A stretch of DNA of 62,608 bases from Bacillota bacterium (GTDB lineage: Bacteria > Bacillota > Clostridia > Christensenellales > CAG-138). The position numbers and the translations under genes were made by a program. The stretch lies in NCBI GenBank assembly GCA_023435025.1, contig JAEYSE010000060.1, forward strand, positions 1 through 62,608. Direction: 5' to 3'. The first letter of the stretch is position 1; every line of letters starts with the position of its first letter. This document shows, in pieces, positions 1-8,076 of this stretch. Below the pieces are notes generated by a model. That model saw only the letters and a list, made by a program, of their open reading frames with translations, was not told where the DNA came from and did not search any database.

Positions 1-907
1 GCAGCTGATGGAACACGCTGTTTGAGCCGCGCAGGTTGTGCCCGAATATGACCACGTTCTTGGTCATGCGGTTGGTGAAGGGGTACACGCCTTCATAGGA
101 CTTCTTCTTGTAAATGTTATGGTTGGCGTAGTACCAGTTCGCTCCGTAGAGTATGGGTTCGTCCACGTTCGTACCCGGCACCTTGATCCAGCCCACCGTA
201 TCGGAATTAATCTTCTTCGCACCTGCAATCTTGCTTGCAAGCGAGTCGGTGGAAGAGATGCCCGTATTGGCCTTCGTTCCTTCTTCCGAAACATCCCCGG
301 TCGCGCTCTCGGCGCTGGACGCTGTGGGCTTGGGCGTGGCGGTGGGCTTGGGCGTGGCGGTCGGCTTGGGTGTCGCAGTAGCAGATTCCGCGCTTAAAAG
401 GTTATCTTCCTTCACATGCGCCATATCGATATAGCCCGTAAACCCGTTGTAGGTGGCGGGAGCCCACGTCTTACTGAACGCGGGATCCAATATGGTTACA
501 TGCTCGCCCGGCACAATTTTCGTTACCAGCGCGTAAGACCGGCTGGGACCCGTGCGAAGTACGGTGTTGCGGGTGGTTACCACTTCTTTTGTCGCCTTGG
601 TAGAAACTTCTGCGGAAGCGGAGGAAATTTTAAGATACTGCGCGGTGATATAGCCTTCCTGCCCGGAGACGTTCACCTTCCACCAACCCTTTTGAGTGGT
701 GTTATCTATCACAGTTACCGTGGTGCCTTTTGCGACCTTGGTAAGGGAGGAATACCCTGTGCCCGGGCCAGTGCGCAACATGACGTTGCCGGTGGTAACG
801 GCGGTTACGGTAGCGGTTGCAGCAGCCGCTGCGGGAACGAGAACGCTGAGCATCACGGTAAGGGCGAGAAAGAGCGCCAAAAAGCGCGCGGTCCGGTTCA
901 GTGACAT
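1..907 (-). CDS. SH3-domain class B sortase, N-terminal part (partial)
   Basis: Partial gene that runs off the left edge; 302 codons are visible. The product begins with a signal peptide (about residues 1-29, a hydrophobic run ending in alanines). Two bacterial SH3 domains follow, each with an LRTGP motif. Next come a Thr-Pro-Lys linker of three ATPKPT-type repeats and the start of a class B sortase domain: DTVGWIKVPGTNVDEPILYG and, near residue 292, VIFGHNLRG, which carries the catalytic histidine. The TLxTC cysteine would lie outside the window. Sortases cleave sorting signals of surface proteins and attach them to peptidoglycan or pilins; SH3 domains usually bind wall peptides. Start ATG at 907 is preceded by AAAGGGG. 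SH3 plus sortase in one chain suggests wall-targeted transpeptidation (inference). Confidence 0.8.
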   Translation of the reverse strand, partial: MSLNRTARFLALFLALTVMLSVLVPAAAAATATVTAVTTGNVMLRTGPGTGYSSLTKVAKGTTVTVIDNTTQKGWWKVNVSGQEGYITAQYLKISSASAEVSTKATKEVVTTRNTVLRTGPSRSYALVTKIVPGEHVTILDPAFSKTWAPATYNGFTGYIDMAHVKEDNLLSAESATATPKPTATPKPTATPKPTASSAESATGDVSEEGTKANTGISSTDSLASKIAGAKKINSDTVGWIKVPGTNVDEPILYGANWYYANHNIYKKKSYEGVYPFTNRMTKNVVIFGHNLRGSNSVFHQL

Positions 908-960
908 TGGAATCCCCTTTCAAGACTGTGCAAAATGTGGGAGAGCGTACCGTTTGAGTG

Positions 961-1398
961 TCAATCCTTTTTGTTTCCGCCGTCGCGTTTATTCGGAGCG
1001 GAGGGCTTTTTTTCCTCCTCATCGAACTCAAACGCGGCACGGGGGGCCGGTTTTTCGCCACGGGGTCTTCCGGCGGATTGGTTTTTCTTGCTTCGGTCCG
1101 TCATGCGCAACGTAAATACAAACAGAAGCACGATCCCAACGAGCGTCAATCCCCACAGAATAATAAGCGGGATGTTCCAGCTGCCGTTGCCCGAGCTGGC
1201 ATTGAGATAGTCAACTACGCCCAAAGCAATCATCAGCGGCCCGAGTATGAAAGAAAACAGCCGAACCATGTTCCGGTATTGTTCTTCCATGCCCTTTTTG
1301 ATGTTCTCGTTCTTGAACATCTGACCCGTTTTCATTACGGCGCCATATAAAATATAAACGCCCAGCCCCACCTCGAAAATCACGAACATGTTGTCCAT
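961..1398 (-). CDS. small membrane protein, unknown function
   Basis: 145 residues. Three hydrophobic segments (about residues 4-22, 46-65 and 75-97) are followed by a highly charged tail rich in Lys, Arg, Glu and Pro, presumably cytoplasmic. I do not recognise a family. A GGGAGGAGG ribosome-binding site precedes ATG 1398, and a sigma-A-like promoter lies about 90 bp further upstream. It is followed in the same direction, 53 bp later, by the sortase gene, so the two may be co-transcribed; that is the only functional hint. Confidence 0.7.
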   Translation of the reverse strand: MDNMFVIFEVGLGVYILYGAVMKTGQMFKNENIKKGMEEQYRNMVRLFSFILGPLMIALGVVDYLNASSGNGSWNIPLIILWGLTLVGIVLLFVFTLRMTDRSKKNQSAGRPRGEKPAPRAAFEFDEEEKKPSAPNKRDGGNKKD

Positions 1399-1487
1399 GC
1401 TGCCTCCTCCCGGGATTTCCCGGTTTCCATAAAATAGCCGCGCAAGCGGGATATGGATAGAGACAACCTTACAGCCTGTTCATGCGT

Positions 1488-1517
1488 ATTATACCAACTA
1501 AAACGAAGCAGGTGCAA
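1488..1517 (-). promoter_or_regulatory. sigma-A-like promoter for the small membrane protein
   Basis: On the minus strand TTGCAC (1517-1512) and TATAAT (1493-1488) are separated by 18 bp. The perfect -10 box and position about 90 bp before the start codon at 1398 support it. Confidence 0.5.
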
Positions 1518-1606
1518 TGCTGGTTGCGCTGTATCCACAATGTTCAAACTTTGTTAATAAAATCTAATCTGCTTTTGTCGGAACTTAAAACGCAGATCCT
1601 TCCGCG

Positions 1607-2044
1607 TTACCGCTTTTTTTCAAAAAAAGTCTGCAAAAGCCTCGCGCATTCCTCTTCCAGCACGCCGCCGGAAAGTTCTATGGTATGGTTGAACCAACCG
1701 TCCGTAATATCCGCCACAGAGCCGCAGCAGCCGGCGCGCGCGTCAAACGCGCCAAACACAATGCGCGAAATCCGCGCGTTGATGGCGGCGCCCGCGCACA
1801 TAGCGCAGGGCTCCAGCGTTACATACAGCGTGCTTCCGTTCAGGCGCCCGCCTTGCTTGCGCGTACCTTCCTTGATCACGTTTAGCTCCGCATGCGCCGT
1901 AGGATCGCTTGCGGCCTCGCACAGGTTATGCCCCCGGGCAACTACCTTGCCATTTTGCACCAGTACCGCCCCCACCGGCACCTCGTCGAGTTCATATGCG
2001 CGCTGCGCCTCCTCCAACGCCATACGCATAAAACGCTCGTCCAT
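1607..2044 (-). CDS. tadA: tRNA-specific adenosine deaminase
   Basis: 145 residues, normal for TadA, which deaminates adenosine 34 of tRNA-Arg(ACG) to inosine. The zinc and catalytic residues of the cytidine/deoxycytidylate deaminase fold are present: His51-Ala-Glu53 (HAE) and Cys80/Cys83 in PCAMC. The open frame extends further upstream, but ATG 2044 (MDERFM) is preceded at the right distance by GGAGG, and the family begins here. It lies 38 bp downstream of the hydrolase gene on the same strand, probably in one transcript. Specificity for tRNA rather than free base is inferred from the overall match. Confidence 0.92.
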   Translation of the reverse strand: MDERFMRMALEEAQRAYELDEVPVGAVLVQNGKVVARGHNLCEAASDPTAHAELNVIKEGTRKQGGRLNGSTLYVTLEPCAMCAGAAINARISRIVFGAFDARAGCCGSVADITDGWFNHTIELSGGVLEEECARLLQTFFEKKR

Positions 2045-2082
2045 TCCGTCTACCTCCATTTTCGTTGCCGTTTGCGTGTTGT

Positions 2083-2883
2083 TTATGCGCCCCGGTCCGC
2101 CGCTTTCTTTTGCCGCCCGACGTTTTCCTCCACAAACAGCAGGCACTTTGCGGCGACATCTTCCCGTTCCTGCCCGTATGGGCAGCCATGCGTGGACCGG
2201 TCCAAATATACGGTCGTAAATGTGGCGCTCTTAACGCCGCGTTCTATCATGCCCACGCTGCTTAAATCCACGCGGTTGTCGTTGCGGGATTGAAAGAGCA
2301 GCACAGGGCAGGTAATGTTTTTCAAGCTCTGTTTTGCCAACGCGCACAGCCGCCTGATATCCCGAATGCGCCTTAAAGGGGTGCCGATATAGCCCTGCGC
2401 ATATGGATTTCCGTTGTAGATGGCTGGCACATTGTCATACAGATAGGGCTTTACCGCCCCAATCGGCCCGGCAAGGAGCAAGTACGCTTTGAGGCGCAAC
2501 GGCGCGCAGAACAGCACAAGGCCTCTTACCGGCTTTTGCTCCGCAAGGAGCATAGCAAGCACCCCGCCCATCGAGTGCCCCATCACAAAAATATCTGTGC
2601 ATCCGGCCCGTACAAGCTTCTCATATCCTTCTTCTGCGTCGCGCAGCCAATCCGTATGGCGCTGCGCGTTCATGTCCCGCAAAGAGGTTCCGTGGCCGCT
2701 GAGCATGGGAGAATACACGGTATGCCCTTGTGACGCAAGCGCCTCCGCAATAAAGCGGACGTTGGCGGGCGAGCCGGTAAACCCGTGCATCAAAAGGCAA
2801 CCTACAGCGCTTCCTTTGTGAAAATACGGCTGGGCAAGCGCGTCAAACGCCTGCAGCGTATCCGCCGTAACCTTTTTTGCCAT
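2083..2883 (-). CDS. alpha/beta hydrolase, carboxylesterase type
   Basis: 266 residues. It resembles small carboxylesterase/monoacylglycerol-lipase proteins such as Est30. An oxyanion-hole motif HGFTG lies at about residues 33-37, and the nucleophile elbow GHSMGG places Ser104. The probable catalytic histidine is His232 in STHG, with an acidic residue in QSRNDNRVD as the third member. The start at 2883 (MAKKVT) is chosen over an ATG 18 codons upstream because GGGAGG precedes it. The substrate cannot be named. It is 38 bp before tadA. Confidence 0.82.
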   Translation of the reverse strand: MAKKVTADTLQAFDALAQPYFHKGSAVGCLLMHGFTGSPANVRFIAEALASQGHTVYSPMLSGHGTSLRDMNAQRHTDWLRDAEEGYEKLVRAGCTDIFVMGHSMGGVLAMLLAEQKPVRGLVLFCAPLRLKAYLLLAGPIGAVKPYLYDNVPAIYNGNPYAQGYIGTPLRRIRDIRRLCALAKQSLKNITCPVLLFQSRNDNRVDLSSVGMIERGVKSATFTTVYLDRSTHGCPYGQEREDVAAKCLLFVEENVGRQKKAADRGA

Positions 2884-2973
2884 AGCCACCTCCCATACGT
2901 GAGCGGCAGGAAAGGTATCCAAGGAGTAGTATATCACCTGCGGCAGGGCACGTAAACGCGGCTGCCGCAGATT

Positions 2974-3345
2974 TCATCCCTTTTTCCTCACAATCTCCAG
3001 CCAGTAATTGTCCGGGTCGGCAATGAAGTAAATGCCCATTTGCGGGTTTTCATAACAGATGCAGCCCATCTCCTTATGGTGGGCGTAAGCGGCATCGTAA
3101 TCTTCCGCCTCAAAGGCAAGATGGAACTCGTTTTCCCCAAGATCATACGGCTGCGGATGGTCTCTTACCCAGGTTAGCTCCAGCTGATGGCCGTTTGTCC
3201 CGTCAGAAAGGAATATAAGCCGGAACGAGCCGTCGGGTGCCGTCTTTTCCCGCACAGGTACAAGCCCCAGCGCCTCTTTATAAAAAGCAAGGCTCTTGTT
3301 GATATCCGTCACATTGAAGTTGTTGTGAACCATCCTAAACTGCAT
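2974..3345 (-). CDS. glyoxalase I / VOC-family protein
   Basis: 123 residues, a single vicinal-oxygen-chelate domain of the lactoylglutathione lyase type. The four expected metal-ligand positions can be seen: His near residue 7 (RMVHNNFNV), Glu in HQLELTW, His in NEFHLAFE and Glu in NYWLEIV. Glyoxalase I isomerises the hemithioacetal of methylglyoxal. A Clostridium that lacks glutathione would use another thiol, so the exact substrate is open. The gene stands alone, facing leftward, with a weak ribosome-binding site (GGAATAATC). Confidence 0.83.
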   Translation of the reverse strand: MQFRMVHNNFNVTDINKSLAFYKEALGLVPVREKTAPDGSFRLIFLSDGTNGHQLELTWVRDHPQPYDLGENEFHLAFEAEDYDAAYAHHKEMGCICYENPQMGIYFIADPDNYWLEIVRKKG

Positions 3346-3602
3346 GGGAGATTATTCCTTTCAAGTGTATTCGTCTTTACGGCGCCGCCTTTATTATAGC
3401 ACAGTTCCTATCCGGGCAATCCCGCAAAGAAAACCTATTTTGTTGCGCTTTCCTCAGTACTTTGCCAGCGCACGGATTACAAAGCGAATACGCACAATTT
3501 TGCCATTTATGGCTCATTGCGCTATACATCCCGCCATATATTTTTTATAATAAGGTAAGGTATTCCCGTTGAACCACATCTTTATAGAAACGAGGAACCA
3601 CC

Positions 3603-4856
3603 ATGCAAACAAAGCAAAAGCGGTTTACCAGGCAGGAAACCTCGTGGATGTTCTACGATTGGGCCAACTCCGCCTATTCCATATTGGCGGCGGCAGTCCT
3701 ACCGCTGTTTGCCGGTGCAATGGCGGAAAGCGCAGGCGTTTCCGCAGTCGCCCATACGGCGAACTGGGGGTATGCAAGCTCCCTCACAGGGCTTGTTGTG
3801 GCCGTGCTTGCGCCGATATTGGGTTCCATTACGGATTACCGCACGCTTCGGATGCGGTTATTTGCCGCCTTTTTTGCGGTGGGCGTACTGTCCACGGGAC
3901 TGATCCCCATGACCAATTCATATATCGGCCTTTTGATTTTATACGGCGTTACGAATTTCGGTTTTTCCGGCGCAAACGTGTTTTATGATGCGTTCCTTGT
4001 GGACGTCACCACGCCCGAGCGCATGGATAAAGTCAGCACATGGGGCTTTGGTCTGGGCTATATCGGCGGTAGCACCATACCGTTCCTGATCAGCATCGCG
4101 CTGATTATGAAAGGGTCCCTTATCGGTATAGACGAGATGATGGCCATGCGTATCTCCTGCTTCATCACCGCGCTGTGGTGGGCGGTATTTACCATTCCGT
4201 TCTTCCGCAACGTGCGGCAGATTACCGCCATTGAGCCGGAACCGCATATGATCGCAAACAGCCTAAAGCGCCTGGGCGGTACATTCCGGGATATCAAAAA
4301 GCACAAGAACCTTTTTATTTTTCTCATTGCATACTTCTTTTATATTGACGGCGTGGGGACCATCATCAAAATGGCTTCCACCTACGCTTCCGCTCTCGGC
4401 CTTGGCGCTACCAGCATCATATTGGGCCTTTTATTAACCCAGGTGGTCGCGTTCCCGTGTTCCATCCTCTACGGGAAACTGTGTGACCGGTTTTCCGCCA
4501 AAAAGATGTTGTTTTTCGGCATTGGGACCTACCTACTTGTTTGCGTGACCGGTTTTCTCATGGCGCAGGCATGGCAGTTTTTCCTGCTTGCAGGGCTTGT
4601 GGGTACCGCGCAGGGCGGTATTCAGGCGCTTTCCCGCTCCTATTTTGGAAAGCTGATACCGGATAAGCACCGCGCAGGCGAATTTTTTGGGCTATACAAC
4701 ATATTCGGCAAGTTTGAAAGCGTGCTGGGCACGGCGCTTATGGGCCTTGTCATGTCTATGACCGGCCGCGTCAACTACGGCGTACTGCCCGTGGCCGTGA
4801 CATTCCTCATAGGCGCTACGCTGCTCTTCTTTGTGAAGGAGGAGAAAGCCAATTGA
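3603..4856 (+). CDS. MFS transporter, UMF1/Atg22 family
   Basis: 417 residues with about 12 hydrophobic segments. The N-terminal WMFYDWANSAYS motif is typical of the UMF1/Atg22-like branch of the major facilitator superfamily. The yeast relative exports amino acids from the vacuole; bacterial substrates are mostly unknown, so none is claimed. An AACGAGGAACCACC ribosome-binding region precedes ATG 3603. It is transcribed alone toward the convergent sigF gene and is followed by a rho-independent terminator. Confidence 0.85.
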   Translation: MQTKQKRFTRQETSWMFYDWANSAYSILAAAVLPLFAGAMAESAGVSAVAHTANWGYASSLTGLVVAVLAPILGSITDYRTLRMRLFAAFFAVGVLSTGLIPMTNSYIGLLILYGVTNFGFSGANVFYDAFLVDVTTPERMDKVSTWGFGLGYIGGSTIPFLISIALIMKGSLIGIDEMMAMRISCFITALWWAVFTIPFFRNVRQITAIEPEPHMIANSLKRLGGTFRDIKKHKNLFIFLIAYFFYIDGVGTIIKMASTYASALGLGATSIILGLLLTQVVAFPCSILYGKLCDRFSAKKMLFFGIGTYLLVCVTGFLMAQAWQFFLLAGLVGTAQGGIQALSRSYFGKLIPDKHRAGEFFGLYNIFGKFESVLGTALMGLVMSMTGRVNYGVLPVAVTFLIGATLLFFVKEEKAN

Positions 4857-4978
4857 TACGGCGATGGAGGGACGTCATAAAATTACAGGGAAGCAGGACA
4901 GTATTCAACCATTCTTACGGCAATGGCCTTGCCGGCTGCGCTTTAGGGGTGCAAGCGAACCATACAGCATCCAATAAG

Positions 4979-5003
4979 AAAAGCCCCGCGGGGCTTTTTT
5001 TGA
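4979..5003. terminator. bidirectional terminator between MFS gene and sigF
   Basis: Stem AAGCCCC/GGGGCTT (4981-4996) with a GC loop and a T run on the plus strand. On the minus strand the same stem is followed by TTTTCTTATT, so it can serve both the transporter gene and the convergent spoIIA operon. Confidence 0.85.
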
Positions 5004-5016
5004 TTTTTTTATTTTT

Positions 5017-5754
5017 TCACTTCGCCGCATCCCGCAGCTTGCTGATGATGCGGTTTTCCAACCGCGAGATCTGCACCTGGGAAACGCCCATCAGCTGCGC
5101 GATTTCGGACTGCGTCTTGTCCTGAAAATACCGCAAGACAATAAGCTGCCTTTCCCGTGCCTCCAGCTGCCCCAAAAGCTCTTTTAAGAGGATGCGGTCC
5201 ACCACGAAGGTGTCCTCCGCGCCCTCCTGCTGCATGCGGTCCATCAGCGTCGCTTCCGAACCGTCGTCATACACGTGCTCATAAAGCGATACATGCGGTC
5301 TTACCGCTTCAAGCGCCGCCGCGATATCCTCCGGCTCCGCTTCCACCTCGCGCGCAATCTCCTGGATGCCCGGGTCTGTGCCCAGAGTGCGCCGCAATCT
5401 TTCCTGCGCGGCTGCCACGCGGGTAGCAAGCTCCTTGATAGACCGGCTGACCTTTATCATGCCGTCGTCCCGCAAAAACCGTTTGATTTCGCCGGCAATC
5501 ATCGGCACGGCGTATGTGGAAAAGCGCACGTTGAACGATTCGTCATAATTCTGGATAGCTTTCACCAGTCCCAGACAGCCTATCTGGAACAAATCGTCAA
5601 ATTCAATTCCCCTGCCGAGGTATTTTTTTACGATGGATTTTACGAGCGCGGCATTGTGCCGCACCAGCTCTTCCATTGCCAGGCCGTCCCCGCTCTGCGC
5701 GCTGCGTATGAGCGGGAGCACCTCCTCATGGGGCAGCGGCGCCGCGTCCATCAT
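5017..5754 (-). CDS. sigF: forespore sigma factor SigF
   Basis: 245 residues. It has sigma-70 region 2 (GIEFDDLFQIGCLGLVKAI, FSTYAVPMIAGEIKRFLRDD), region 3 and region 4 (KTQSEIAQLMGVSQVQISRLE). SigF and SigG are close relatives; its position directly after spoIIAB identifies it as SigF, the first compartment-specific sporulation factor. Although the frame is open further upstream, the start is ATG 5754, which overlaps the spoIIAB stop as ATGA, giving translational coupling. The anti-sigma factor SpoIIAB should hold it inactive until the forespore forms. Confidence 0.95.
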   Translation of the reverse strand: MMDAAPLPHEEVLPLIRSAQSGDGLAMEELVRHNAALVKSIVKKYLGRGIEFDDLFQIGCLGLVKAIQNYDESFNVRFSTYAVPMIAGEIKRFLRDDGMIKVSRSIKELATRVAAAQERLRRTLGTDPGIQEIAREVEAEPEDIAAALEAVRPHVSLYEHVYDDGSEATLMDRMQQEGAEDTFVVDRILLKELLGQLEARERQLIVLRYFQDKTQSEIAQLMGVSQVQISRLENRIISKLRDAAK

Positions 5755-6191
5755 TGCGTCGCCTGCCTCTTGAATGTTTTTTTCATAGTCACTTCGGTTC
5801 CACCGTTCACGCGGGAGTTGACCGCTACCTCGTCCATGAACGTTTCCATTAGCGTAAAGCCCATGCCGGAACGTTCCAGCTCCGGGTGGGTGGTGTAAAA
5901 CGGCTGCCGCGCCAGCGATACATCCGGTATCCCGACGCCGCTGTCCCGCACGGTAAGGGTACACGTATCCCCCTCTATGCGGCCTTCCAGCACAACCTGG
6001 CCTGTGGTATTTGCATAGCCGTGAATGATGGCGTTTGTGACCGCCTCGGATATGGCGGTGCGAACATCCGTCAATTCCTCAATGGTCGGGTTTAACGGCG
6101 TGATAAAAGCGCCCGCTACCGAACGCGCAAACGCCTCATTTTGTGAAAGGCTCAAAAACTCCAGCCGCATTTGATTGTCATGCATGTCCAT
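5751..6191 (-). CDS. spoIIAB: anti-sigma F factor / serine kinase SpoIIAB
   Basis: 146 residues, the usual length. GHKL-fold ATPase motifs are visible: N-box EAVTNAIIHGY, G1 DSGVGIP and G2 GMGFTLME. SpoIIAB binds SigF and also phosphorylates the anti-anti-sigma factor SpoIIAA. The gene overlaps sigF by four bases and starts 20 bp after spoIIAA. ATG 6191 follows GAGGGGAAGGGG; a second ATG two codons later is also possible. Confidence 0.95.
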   Translation of the reverse strand: MDMHDNQMRLEFLSLSQNEAFARSVAGAFITPLNPTIEELTDVRTAISEAVTNAIIHGYANTTGQVVLEGRIEGDTCTLTVRDSGVGIPDVSLARQPFYTTHPELERSGMGFTLMETFMDEVAVNSRVNGGTEVTMKKTFKRQATQ

Positions 6192-6211
6192 ACCCCTTCC
6201 CCTCTTCGCCC

Positions 6212-6517
6212 TTAAGCCCGTTCCACCAACGCGTATAGCCCGGATAACCGGAAGATACGGTCTATGTTTGCCGGTACTCCTGAAAGCAGAAGCCGCCCGC
6301 CGCGGCCGTTAAGCGCCCGGTAGCGGCCAAGCACCACGCCAAGGCCTGAACTGTCCATAAAGCTTACGCCGGAAAGGTCCAGTACAAGCTCTTTTACCGT
6401 GGTGTCCGCAATCAGCGCGTCCAGCGCCTCTCGTACCCCTTCCGCGCTGTGGTGGTCCAACTCGCCGGTCAGACGCACCTTCAAACGCTGCCCTTTTCGG
6501 GTTGCGTCAAGTTCCAT
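6212..6517 (-). CDS. spoIIAA: anti-anti-sigma factor SpoIIAA
   Basis: 101 residues, a single STAS domain. The conserved FMDSSGLG motif carries the serine (Ser57 here) that SpoIIAB phosphorylates and SpoIIE dephosphorylates. First gene of the spoIIAA-spoIIAB-sigF operon, preceded by GGAGGAGGGGAAC and a sigma-H-like promoter. In known spore formers, unphosphorylated SpoIIAA frees SigF from SpoIIAB. Confidence 0.95.
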   Translation of the reverse strand: MELDATRKGQRLKVRLTGELDHHSAEGVREALDALIADTTVKELVLDLSGVSFMDSSGLGVVLGRYRALNGRGGRLLLSGVPANIDRIFRLSGLYALVERA

Positions 6518-7015
6518 GTTCCCCTCCTCCTCCGGGCAAACGCCCGGAACATCCCTCTTTTGTGCCTGTGTTGTATTCTCCCTTGCCTGCCGCCGCTCCT
6601 TTGTAAAATCGGGGGCGCTTTTGTGGGATATTCACTCCCTTTGTCGAAAACGAATTTAATTCTTTGAAAAGATTCATAAATGATCGGACTCCCCCGTTTG
6701 CAGTATGCCCGCCGGAGGAAGGTTCTATACATGGGAAAGGGAGGGGCAGGAAAGAATTCTTGAAAGAGCTACGGCTCTGACTCGTTATTGTCTTGGGTCG
6801 AGTCCTAGTCCCGTAGCAAAAGAAAAGCTCTTGCTCTGGTATAGCACCTTTCCAATCAATCTCTTAATGAAAAAGCGTATGTGGATAAAATGGAGCACAA
6901 ATTAAAACTTCAGTCAGAAATGTTTGTAAGATAAGGATTGCAGAACTTGAGGCTGCAAAAAATCCGGAGAGATCCCCACAAACCTTAATCAAGCATAGCT
7001 ATTTAATATTTTAGC
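6518..7015. other. intergenic region: spoIIA promoter, tRNA-like remnant, AT-rich boundary
   Basis: The left third holds the spoIIA leader and sigma-H-like promoter. At 6768-6818 there is a GCTACGG...CCGTAGC pairing enclosing GGGTCGAGTCC, close to the T-loop of a tRNA but without D and anticodon arms. Inside it AGAGC-TACG-GCTCT forms a small UNCG-loop hairpin. From about 6840 the composition becomes AT-rich. Short frames such as 6705-6905 have no convincing ribosome-binding site or family match, so I call no gene here. Confidence 0.4.
6575..6602 (-). promoter_or_regulatory. sigma-H-like promoter of the spoIIA operon
   Basis: On the minus strand AAAGGAGCG (6602-6594) and GGAGAAT (6581-6575) are separated by 12 bp. 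The Bacillus sigma-H consensus is RnAGGAwWW, N11-12, RnnGAAT. It lies about 58 bp before spoIIAA, whose operon is sigma-H dependent in Bacillus. The match is by eye. Confidence 0.5.
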
Positions 7016-7855
7016 TTATTCATAATAGAACAGTTTTATATATTTCTTTGCATATTCCAGCATGGTTTCTGGGGTTATTTCGAAATCTTCCAACATTATG
7101 AATTCTCCAAACAATTCTAAATGCGATGTGAGTAGCCAATATGCTCCCTCAATATACTTCTTGAGCAAATTCTGAATATTTCTATTTGACATGTCTGTTT
7201 CAATGCCTAAATAGAATTTGGAATCAGTTATATGGGTTGGTAGAAGTAAATTATAATTATTAAGGTGACACCACTTTGAAAGTTCGCTATGCAGTTCTGA
7301 GATTGGTGAGTTTTTTGTGAGATAGTGGTTGGTAAGATTGACATCTCCTATAATGATTCCATGCGCTCGTTGTCTTGACTCGTTTTCAGAATTTTCCAAT
7401 AATTTTATAATGTTTCCCTGCATGAATCTATTGTCATAAACTCTCCAGAAATCACAATTACTATTTTCTATATATTCGCTTCTAAATTGTTCATCAATAA
7501 CAACTGCTCGGAACAGTCGATTACTTTCTAAAAAAGCTCGCAAACAATTGCATGCTGGAAAGAACATTTTTGAATCAATTAGATTGTAGAAGGAAAAGAG
7601 GTTCTGGAAAATGGCTTTATTTATAATCAAATAAGTAGGTATATTGTCTTTGCCAAACAATGCACTTCCCTCATTAGATACAAGACATTCGGTAGTATGT
7701 CTATAGCTATCCTTGGAAAATATACGCAATTTCTCATAGAACTCATTTAAGAATGTGCCATGCTCAATATCAAATAACATATACAAGCATTTTATCCTTT
7801 CATTTTGAGAGGTTAACACATTTGGATAATGATAATCTAATACATATTCTAACAA
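7016..7855 (-). CDS. AT-rich orphan protein, unknown function, possibly 5'-truncated
   Basis: 279 codons from a TTG at 7855; no good ribosome-binding site lies upstream and the frame closes at 7874-7876, so the true start may be internal (for example the Met in CLYMLFD) or the gene may be truncated. The product is predicted mostly helical, without signal peptide or membrane segments. A helical stretch (FPACNCLRAFLESNRLFRAV) recalls proteins of the DUF5677/HEPN-like type, but that is only an impression. The codons are far more AT-rich than those of all neighbours, and the flanking genes are core genes, so recent horizontal acquisition is likely. Confidence 0.55.
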   Translation of the reverse strand: MLEYVLDYHYPNVLTSQNERIKCLYMLFDIEHGTFLNEFYEKLRIFSKDSYRHTTECLVSNEGSALFGKDNIPTYLIINKAIFQNLFSFYNLIDSKMFFPACNCLRAFLESNRLFRAVVIDEQFRSEYIENSNCDFWRVYDNRFMQGNIIKLLENSENESRQRAHGIIIGDVNLTNHYLTKNSPISELHSELSKWCHLNNYNLLLPTHITDSKFYLGIETDMSNRNIQNLLKKYIEGAYWLLTSHLELFGEFIMLEDFEITPETMLEYAKKYIKLFYYE

Positions 7856-8076
7856 ACTACAATGTCGTGTGCCCTATCTACCCGGATTTCGTATAATATC
7901 ACGTGTTATGTGTAAATAGTTAAATCAATGTTTCCATTCTCAAACTCGTATCGTCTTGTGCTCCTATTCCCCCCAATCAGAACAGGCAAGGCTGTATGCC
8001 TTGCCCTGATTTACTGCTTCTTATTCCGTGAAACCCGCGGCGTGTACGCCGGGTTTGACACCTTGCTTTGGGATTA

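Noticed and set aside
1399..1606. SRP RNA gene near tadA
   Set aside because: In some Clostridia ffs lies beside tadA, but the conserved GGAA-loop hairpin of SRP RNA is not present here.
6705..6905. 66-codon plus-strand frame, possible recombinase remnant
   Set aside because: No ribosome-binding site, no catalytic motif and overlap with the tRNA-like structure; too weak to call even a pseudogene.
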